Part shown: positions 56,129-64,000 of the stretch, in pieces
Layout: the number at the start of each line of letters is the position of its first letter
Position numbering within the stretch: position 1 is the first letter of the stretch
Assembly (NCBI GenBank): GCA_958510825.1
Contig: OY294045.1
Span: 96,160,988 to 96,224,987, forward strand
Direction of reading: 5' to 3'
DNA length: 64,000 nucleotides
From: Brachypterus glaber
Lineage: Eukaryota > Arthropoda > Insecta > Coleoptera > Kateretidae
Made by a program: the position numbers and the translations under genes
The notes under the pieces: generated by a model
The model's input: only the letters and a program-made list of their open reading frames with translations
Databases searched by the model: none
Told to the model about the DNA's origin: nothing

Positions 56129-56523
56129 TTTTTCTATTTTGCTCTAAAATTTAAAAAAACTTACATTTAAATTGATGACTGATTTAGGGATTTTTGTTTT
56201 GGATTGGCCTTACAGTTTACACCATGTTTAAAATTCTAAGAACAAATGCTATTTTGATATATTTTATAGTCATCTCTTCTCTTTTTTACTGCAATTAACC
56301 AAGCCACAATTTTAACATGGTAAAAATAACCTAAACACAAAATTTTGTAGAAAATTCAACTTTAAAGCGACATTGACATTTGCACGGAAAACGTCAAGCG
56401 ATAGGCCAGGTCTGTTGCCAACCCAAAAGAACAAAAAGTACAGACCTCTTATATAACAGACCTATAAGAACACGCAAAATGCGTGTGATTATAAGCTTAT
56501 AAGAGTTGCAAAATAGAAAAAGA
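56129..56523 (-). repeat. Family A repeat, copy 4 (core only)
   Basis: TTTTTCTATTTTGCTC to GCAAAATAGAAAAAG, with TGCGTGTGATTATAAGC near the right end. The palindromic cap is absent apart from AGTACTTTATACAA on the left. Confidence 0.75.
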
Positions 56524-57030
56524 TATTTAAAATAAAGTTGTTAAAAAAATACTTATAATTCGCGAATTTGAAATTAGGATAGGCAAATAAATTCCACGTA
56601 ATTAATATGATTATTATTATTATATTATTTATGTTATTTATTAATTTTATTATTTGTTAATTCTTTGTTTGCTTTTATCTTATTTATTTGTATATTTTAT
56701 TTATATATTTTTCTATATTTTAATTGTTTTCTGTATTTTTAATTGTTTAAGTATTTTATTTATTTATTTTGTATATATGATTTTATTTTATACTCGATTT
56801 TTATCCATTTATATTAGTCCTTTTTAATTATTATGATTTGATTATATTATATGTGTATTTTATCTATATAATTTATTGGTTCTTTATTTTTTTATACCGT
56901 TTGTCTATTTTTGTTATCAATTTTTTGTGGTCAAATGCTAGACATTTATGTGCCTATAGCATATTTATTGAATTGTATTTTTTCTCAATAAATATTATTA
57001 TTTATGTATTTTCTCCCGTTCTAATCATGT
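56524..57030. other. Very AT-rich interval (ATTTATTT-type low complexity)
   Basis: Low-complexity T-rich sequence; no gene is seen. Confidence 0.5.
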
Positions 57031-58061
57031 AATAATTAAAATAATTCTCGGTTGATAGAACTTCGTTTAAATTACCCAGGTAGCAAAATAACATGACATT
57101 CACGTGAAAGTCACGTTAATATGTGACATGTGATGTTAAGATTGTAGTCTCATTTAACAAGAATGTAGCATGGTGGGGATGTCCTAAGTCCGCCCCTAAT
57201 AACATCACACAATGACATCCCTAAAATAACGTGTTTGTGACATCATAAATCCACATTCCTGTTATATCTAATATCTTATGGATGCCGTTACTGGTACTTT
57301 AATATTTAAATAATATTCTAGGATATTAGCTTTTTCTAAATTAAAACCATTAAAAACGCTATAACCATATAAAAAAATCGGATTTAAAATCAATCAGTAA
57401 TTGAAACAATCACAGATTGAAACAGATAGATTCTAAATACGAAATTGCAGATTAAGCGGAGAATATATTCCTTTAATCCGTGTCCGTGGTCTTGAGAAGC
57501 CCGGCAGAGCCCCCTATCCATTGGAAATCGTATAATGTGTATACAATTTCCTTATAATAATTTACTCTATCAACATCATCTTATATCGATTTTTTTGCTT
57601 CGAACGTCGGTGAGAAGCAAAATAACATGACATTCACGTGAAAGCCACGTTAATATGTGACATGCGATATATTCACAGCGTTGCTAAATATTTGTTATTA
57701 AATAACATGGTTGTCACGTCACACGTATTACGTTGCAAATGTGATGTTAAATACATGTTATTTTTCAATATTATGTGATGTTATGATTTAGTTTAAAAAT
57801 ACACCCAAAAGTGATGTTAATTTCTTGTGATATAACATCCCTTGCTACCTGGGTATATATAAAGACAAAATTTCCCAACGTTTCACCATTTATTGGATTG
57901 GCATCTTCAGGGGATAAATATAACAACAAAAATTACTTTAAATACAAAAAATTAAATTAATGAAGATGCCAATCCAATAAATGGTGAAACGTTGGGAAAT
58001 TTTGTCTTTATATATAATTTAAACGAAGTTCTTTAAACCGAGAATTATTTTAATATTATTA
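57031..58061. repeat. Palindromic element hosting element A copy 2
   Basis: AATTCTCGG...ACTTCGTTTAAAT at the left is mirrored at 58012-58061. The centre is a hairpin of arms about 60 bp long, each containing CCCAACGTTTCACC and GGCATCTTCA or the complement. The left arm is split by the 57075-57853 insertion; the right arm keeps the empty site. Confidence 0.8.
57075..57853 (+). mobile_element. CCC-type element A, copy 2
   Basis: 779 bp, same ends as copy 1, flanked by TA duplications (57073-57074, 57854-57855). Confidence 0.9.
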
Positions 58062-58213
58062 TTATCCAGTTTGAAAATTCGTTCATGGTTCTGAACGTCT
58101 GAACTTCTTATAGTGAAGTGGTTTATTATAAAATAATTCAAAAAAGCTTATAATCGACTTCACGTTAATTTTATTGTTGAAAACAATTAGTGTGACCCGG
58201 TTTCGCTATAATA

Positions 58214-58986
58214 CCCAGGTAGCAAAATAACATGACATTCACGTGAAAGCCACGTTAATATGTGACATGTGATGTTAAGATTGTAGTCTCATTTAACAAG
58301 AATGTAGCATGGTGGGGATGTCATAAGTCCGCCCCTAATAACATCACACAATGACATCCCGAAAATAACGTGTTTGTGACATCATAAATCCACATTCCTG
58401 CGCTGTTGTATCTAATATCTTATGGATGCCGTTCCTGGTACTTTAATAATATCCTAGGATATTAGCTTTTTCTAAATAAAACCATTAAAAACGCTATAAC
58501 CCTATAAAAAAAATCGGATTTAAAATCAATCAGTAATTGAAACAATCACAGATTGAAACAGATAGATTCTAAATACGAAATTGCAGATTAAGCGGAGAAT
58601 ATATTCCTTTAATCCGTGTCCGTGGTCTTGAGAACCCCGACAGAGCCCCTATCCATTGGAAATCGTATAATGTGTATACAATTTCCTTATAATAATTTAC
58701 TCTATCAACATCATCTTATATCGATTTTTTTGCTTCGAACGTCGGTGAGAAGCCAAATAACATGACATTCACGTGAAAGCCACGTTAATATGTGACATGC
58801 GATATATTTACATCGTTGCCAAATATTTGTTATTAAATAACATGGTTGTCACGTCTCACATGTTATGTTGTATGTGATGTTAAATACATGTTATTTTTCA
58901 ATATTATGTGATGTTATGATTTAGTTTAAAAATACACCCAAAAGTGATGTTAATTTCTTGTAATATAACATCCCTTGCTACCTGGG
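58214..58986 (+). mobile_element. CCC-type element A, copy 3
   Basis: 773 bp, TA duplications at 58212-58213 and 58987-58988, confirmed by the empty site in the opposite palindrome arm. Confidence 0.92.
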
Positions 58987-59128
58987 TAGATATAGCATCT
59001 ACGGACTTAAATACATATAATGGGACATCTTTAACATTCTGGTCATAAATAACACTAAGGACATTACACAATTAATAAATTAGGTTACAAATTAAAAATA
59101 TGCATTTTCAGTGACATGAATTAGGTTA

Positions 59129-59904
59129 CCCAGGTAGCAAAATAACATGAAATTCACGTGAAAGTCACGTTAATATGTGACATGTGATGTTAAGATTGTA
59201 GTCTCATTTAACAAGAATGTAGCATGGTGGGGATGTCCTAAGTCCGCCCCTAATAACATCACACAATGACATCCCGAAAATAACGTGTTTGTGACATCAT
59301 AAATCCACATTCCTGTTATATCTAATATCTTATGGATGCCGTTACTGGTACTTTAATATTTAAATAATATTTTAGGATATTAGCTTTTTCTAAATTAAAA
59401 CCATTAAAAACGCTATAACCCTATAAAAAAATCGGATTTAAAATCAATCAGTAATTGAAACAATCACAGATTGAAACAGATAGATTCTAAATACGAAATT
59501 GCAGATTAAGCGGAGAATATATCCTTTAATCCGTGTCCGTGGTCTTGAGAAGCCCGGCAGCCCCCTATCCATTGAAAATCGTATAATGTGTATACAATTT
59601 CCTTATAATAATTTACTCTATCAACATCATCTTATATCGATTTTTTTGCTTCGAACGTCGGTGAGAAGCAAAATAACATGACATGCACGTGAAAGCCACG
59701 TTAATATGTGACATGCGATATATTCACAGCGTTGCTAAATATTTGTTATTTAATAACATGGTTGTCACGTCACACGTATTACGTTGCAAATGTGATGTTA
59801 AATACATGTTATTTTTCAATATTATGTGATGTTATAATTTAGTTTAAAAATACACCCAAAAGTGATGTTAATTTCTTGTAATATAACATCCCTTGCTACC
59901 TGGG
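59129..59904 (+). mobile_element. CCC-type element A, copy 4
   Basis: 776 bp, TA duplications at 59127-59128 and 59905-59906. Same orientation as the other three copies. Confidence 0.9.
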
Positions 59905-60782
59905 TATGTAACCTACATAACCTAATTCATGTCACTGAAAATGCATATTTTTAATTTGTAACCTAATTTATTAATTGTGTAATGTCCTTAGTGTTATTTA
60001 TGACCAGAATGTTAAAGATGTCCCATTATATGTATTTAAGTCCGTAGATGCTATATCTATTATAGCGAAACCGCGGTCACACTAATTGTTTTCAACAATA
60101 AAATTAACGTGAAGTCGATTATAAGCTTTTTTAAATTATTTTATTATTATTATAGGTACAACCCTGATAGCACCAAAACCTTCTAAGAATATTCTTAAAA
60201 TAAATAGCCGGAAGTACAGCATGCTTCTTAGAAGCATGTCTATTTTGCTCAGGATATTCTAAGAACGATTAAAGAAATGCAAAGGATACCGTTTTAATCG
60301 TGCTGGGAGTTCCTAAGAAGGTTCTTAAAAGCCTCTGCATCAAATAAGAATGTTTTAAGAAGCATGTTAAGAATATTCTAAGAAGTAGGTACATGTACTT
60401 TTAAGAATATTCTTAGCATGCTTCTAAAAATATTCTAATTTGATGCATTTAAGTAATAATATTGAATATTGCGCATGCGCAAACAAAGTAGGTAGGCGTT
60501 TCAGAATTCTGCATTAATGTAGTTTTTCTCTTTCTTTCAATTTTATTTTATAATACTCTATCCTTTTTATGGAGTGATATCATAAATTTGGACATGGCGA
60601 AAATTTTTACATCTTTGTGATAAACCTAATAATTAAAGTATATAAAAATCTTTAGATATAGCATCCATCAGGTAAGATTCATATGGGATTTGCAGTTTTA
60701 CTGTGAAAGTAAACTTTGTACCAAACATAAAAATCATGCGCCACACAAAAATCCAATGTTTAGAGAAAAAAATAGTAAATAA

Positions 60783-61094
60783 TTTTACATAGGTGAAACT
60801 AAGAGAAAAATTTCTACAAGACTTCAAGAGCATGAGCGCAATATAAGAAAGAAACAAATTTCCTTATCGGCAGTAGCCGAACATGTACATGAAACAGGTC
60901 ATAAAATCAATTTGTCTGAAACAAAACAAATATTAACAGAAAACAGAAAAATGCCAAGGAAGATACGGGAATCGATAGAAATCATCAAGCATCCTAACAA
61001 TATCAATCGGGACACTGGTTACCACTTACCTGCAATATGGAAGTCTTTGATAGGAAAAACCTCGTCACGGGTGAATAACCACAACTCGTCATAA
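60783..61094 (+). pseudogene. Penelope GIY-YIG endonuclease, C-terminal fragment
   Basis: An open frame without a start codon: YIGETKRKISTRLQEHERNI, then AVAEHVHETGHKINL, TENRKMPRKIRESIEIIKHP and GYHLPAIWKSLIG to a stop. The YIG, the Arg of RLQEH, the H...GH segment and the REXXEI-like stretch match the Penelope-type GIY-YIG domain. The reverse transcriptase part is absent. Confidence 0.8.
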
Positions 61095-61223
61095 ATAGTG
61101 ACACAAGTTGATTCGAAACTTAGTTTCAGATTAATCCCTGAAGATGTCTCTAGTAGTAAGAGACGAAACGTCGGAAAGTGAAAATCCATTAACACGGTCT
61201 AAACCCGAAAGTGAAAGTTCTTT
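60785..61223 (+). mobile_element. 5'-truncated Penelope-like retroelement with 13-bp duplication
   Basis: Flanked by the identical 13-mer ATAGTAAATAATT (60772-60784 and 61224-61236). It encodes the C-terminal GIY-YIG endonuclease region of a Penelope-like element, starting right at the YIG, followed by a 3' tail with CCTGAAGATGTCTCTAG and AGAGACGAAACGTCGG, a motif pair common at the ends of such elements. The matching core of element B (near 51020) has no insert. Confidence 0.8.
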
Positions 61224-61734
61224 ATAGTAAATAATTATCATTTCAAAAAATAATAATTTTAATTTTTTGTCTAAAACTATATAATAATGACTTTATGTCT
61301 AAAAATACATCCATTTCTACTACTACTACGGTAAAACTTATGTTATTAACTACAATTTTAAGAATATTTGTAATTCTAACCTAATAAAATTAAAATAATA
61401 TAACGCCATATTACTATTCTAAAAAAATTCCCATTAGAATATTTTAAGAATATGTATTTGAGTATATTCTTAGCAAAATACTCTAATCATGCTTAGCATG
61501 TGCACTATAGCATTATCCTAAAAATATTCCCATTAGAATATTTTAAGAATATGTATTGGGAATATTCTTAGCAAAATACTCTAATCATGCTAAGAATGTT
61601 TAGAGTAGAAGCACTTATGCTACTACAGCAGTGCACCTTTTAAGAACATGCTTAGCATGTTTACAGCATTATGCTAAGAACCTTTTCAAGGGAACGATTA
61701 AAAAACCTTCTTAGGGTGAAGTGTGTTATCAGGG

Positions 61735-62146
61735 AAATAAAACAAAATTTAATATATTATTTCCTGGTATAATTGATATATACTTCCACCCAATCGATTA
61801 TAATACATACGTGATTAATGTAATCAGTATAAACAGTAAATATTAATCACATGTGCAACATGAGCTAATAAACAATGATTGCCAAAAAAATTAATAAACT
61901 TTTGACTAAATAGGCAAACATATTAGGTATAAATTAATTGTTTTAAAGTTTCATAATAATGTACACAAACAATATTAATTTCAATAACCCACTAGTTACA
62001 AAAATAGACAAAAGAAAATGTTTGCCAGTGAGATCACTGGCATGGCATTTTTGCTTTTTAAGGGTAGTTAGGTAAAAATATAACATTAGAAATTCGTTTA
62101 TCCATTGTTTTAAATGTTTATGGATATACATTTAATTAAATTTAAA
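61735..62146. other. AT-rich interval, no gene seen
   Basis: No exon or repeat recognised. Confidence 0.4.
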
Positions 62147-62488
62147 TATCGACACTCCCAAGCAACAAGGACGTAACTCAAGTTAGACCCATTTTGAGTT
62201 ATACTCATAGGTAAACGCCTTAAAAAAAGACAGTCCATTTTAACCAAAATTTTACCAAAAACACTAAAGTAAAAAATTTTAAACTTGAATATTATCAGAA
62301 ATAAACAATAAATACTTATACAGTTAAATAGAGAATTTTATAAGCTTTCAAATGACGTATCGCATGGCTTCCTTTTACACTTCAATCATTTACCCACCCT
62401 TAAATAACAAAAAAAAAATTTAGAAATTTAGCTGTCGTGAAAACTGACAATATATGAGTGACGGCTTTGTTGCTTGGGGGTATCGATA
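62147..62488. repeat. Inverted-repeat MITE (CCCAAGCAACAA ends)
   Basis: TATCGACACTCCCAAGCAAC at the left and GTTGCTTGGGGGTATCGATA at the right form inverted ends. The interior is short and AT-rich, with AGAGAATTTTATAAGCTTTC shared with the 12-kb palindrome. Confidence 0.65.
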
Positions 62489-64000
62489 TGTCCCCATACG
62501 GGGACTTTTAATTTCCCGATTTATAAACTTATAATATGGTTAACTTTAGAATAAAGCTTATCTAACGTGTGGTAAAATAAACGTTATTACAACGTAAGGC
62601 CCCAACATTAGGCATATAACATATCTACGACACTAAAAAAAGTCGTTATTTTCTTCCTGGGCGTCGGGAAAAATATTGTATATAGCTATAAATTATAACC
62701 TATAACTAGTGTGTTATTGGAATTATTATTGTGTGATTTTTGCAAAAGCGGGTGTCTGGGTGTCATTTTAATCACAAAAATGCGATTATAATGGCTCCAC
62801 ATTATTAAATAAGGTGGTATTGGACTATCCCACAAGCAAACAACAATAATTTATCTACGCCGCAAGAGACCGTTTTAATCTTTCAGTTTTATTGTAGGTA
62901 CTTGTATAATATATACTTGTACGTGTATAATATATACTTGTGTATAATATACGTATATATACACTATATATTATACAGTATTAAAACTTCCAATTAAATG
63001 AAGGCAAACTGCAAAAATAGTATATTATGTACCTAGCATGCGAACTAAGCCTTTAGTGTTCGAGACTGAAGTTTTTTTGCTGAGACGGAGTCGAGTCAAA
63101 AAATCAGTCGAGAACACTTAAGATAGTTCGCATACGTGGCGCATATAACATTTTTCCTACTACCTAAAGGTAGTAACTGCAAATATTAGTTACTAATGTA
63201 GTTTTAAAACTATTTTGACATAGCTGTCAGTTTGACAAATAAGTTGAAAAAAGTTAGCAGTTGTCTTAATTTTTTTCATTATTGACCTTCGTCAATAAAC
63301 AATGCTTAACAACGGTCAATAATAAATGAGTTCACTGATTTTATTGGTTGCCAAGGTAAACAAGCCTTGACAACGGTAGATAATATGTAAGCTAGCATTT
63401 AATTAGGTAGTAGAAAAAATAATATACAATGTATATTGGTAGTAGAAAAAATAATATACAATGTATATTTGTGTTTATTTAGACCATATTGTAGATGCGG
63501 TAATCATCACATAAAAAGCAGAACAGGTTTTTCAACTTAAATCCCAAAATAAAAGAAACAGAAGCCTTTTTGGGATGCTTGGGTTACACATTAGTTATAC
63601 ATGATGTTATACATGATGAATCATGATGAATGGTATAAACAAAGTAGTTTAAAAGGGCATTTATAAATTTAAAGCATTTTTTAAATTATTTGGTTTATTG
63701 AATAATCTTATAACCAAAGTATAACCGAAAAAAGCACCCTACGGTCGTAGATAAATATTATAACCACAATGAAAAAAAAATAGTACACAGCCTAAGCTAT
63801 TGCAATATATAATGTACAACAAAATTAAAGACAAAACACGGATCAATTAATTAATAATTACAATAACATTTTGGTTACTAGAATAAAATTTGATCAGATT
63901 TCAGTTTATAGGATAAGAAACTCACCAAATGACTAGAAAATAAAACCCAGGATTAATCAATTTCATAAATTCTTTTGTAATTTAAGGATACGGTGGTGCA
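62489..64000. other. Window end: small hairpins and short tandem repeats, no gene
   Basis: Contains a TATAATATATACTTGT tandem tract (about 62900-62980), a hairpin built on GCGAACTAAG...CTTAAGATAGTTCGC with inner AGTGTTCGAGACTGA (63043-63137), and a 32-bp direct repeat GGTAGTAGAAAAAATAATAT... twice (63406-63437, 63438-63469). No exon is recognised. Confidence 0.5.

Larger units (their letters stand above)
58122..60154. repeat. Palindromic element hosting element A copies 3 and 4
   Basis: The left arm starts near 58122 (AAAAGCTTATAATCGACTTC) and the right arm ends near 60154. Element A copy 3 splits the left arm; the right arm around 60055-60070 still reads GCTATATCTATTATAGCG uninterrupted. 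Copy 4 sits near the palindrome centre. Confidence 0.8.
60162..61734 (+). mobile_element. CCC-type element C: CCCTGATA ends, TAAGAATATTCTTA-rich termini
   Basis: Ends CCCTGATAGCAC and the diverged complement, with AA on both sides (60160-60161, 61735-61736). The outer 300 bp on each side are packed with TAAGAATATTCTTA and related strings. The core (60492-61412) is homologous to element B's core but interrupted by a Penelope-like insertion. Without that insertion it is about 1.12 kb. It is non-coding apart from the insert. Confidence 0.75.

Noticed and set aside
53172..59904. Satellite or CRISPR-like array because of regular repetition
   Set aside because: The repeats are four separate insertions with individual target duplications and different flanks, not a tandem array or a spacer array.
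61136..61175. Active hammerhead ribozyme in the Penelope-like tail
   Set aside because: CTGAAGA and GAAAC boxes flank a stem, but an extra base after the first box breaks the core geometry and stem I/III partners could not be identified by eye.

Overview
This is an AT-rich eukaryotic window, almost certainly from an arthropod and most likely an insect. It has GT-AG split genes with introns of 0.7 to 6.9 kb, animal-type housekeeping proteins, and intergenic and intronic DNA packed with miniature inverted-repeat elements (MITEs), a tRNA-derived SINE, Penelope-like and Tc1-like remnants and AT microsatellites. A beetle or a similar repeat-rich insect is plausible, but nothing here fixes the order. 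No bacterial-type features (operons, ribosome binding sites, CRISPR arrays) are present.

Three protein-coding genes can be assembled from exons with matching splice phases. (1) On the + strand, 13773-26292, the last four exons (305 aa) of a calcium-dependent mitochondrial ATP-Mg/phosphate carrier (SCaMC, SLC25A23/24/25 type). Its EF-hand exons lie upstream and were not found in the window. (2) On the - strand, 38846-28903, a complete four-exon 6-phosphogluconolactonase of 239 aa, the second step of the oxidative pentose phosphate pathway. (3) On the - strand, 52099-45435, a three-coding-exon gene predicted to encode 589 aa. Each exon carries a pipsqueak-type helix-turn-helix and all junctions are phase 1. 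The last exon also carries a pogo/jerky-like DDE transposase domain. Its 3' half is repeated four more times in tandem downstream (40.2-45.1 kb), mostly as broken copies.

The rest is transposon layered on transposon. 1-13.7 kb: a string of palindromic elements, a SINE (8.3-8.5 kb) and two inverted copies of one MITE flanking another, ending 93 bp before the first carrier exon. 13.8-26.3 kb: carrier introns with a THAP-domain DNA element flanked by a 12-bp duplication, Tc1 debris, degenerate minisatellites and a 2.3-kb palindrome. 27-39 kb: lactonase introns with a 2.0-kb palindrome, two inverted copies of a further repeat and a broken Tc1 transposase. 40-52 kb: the transposase-derived gene and its array. 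50-62 kb: a cluster of nested elements. Four copies of one 774-779-bp element (ends CCCAGGTAGC) each sit inside another repeat. Two further elements share a homologous core but carry completely different, motif-saturated ends.

Many insertions can be read directly, because the host repeat is palindromic and its opposite arm preserves the empty site. Coordinates were read by eye and may be off by one or two bases. Element boundaries in diverged repeats are approximate.
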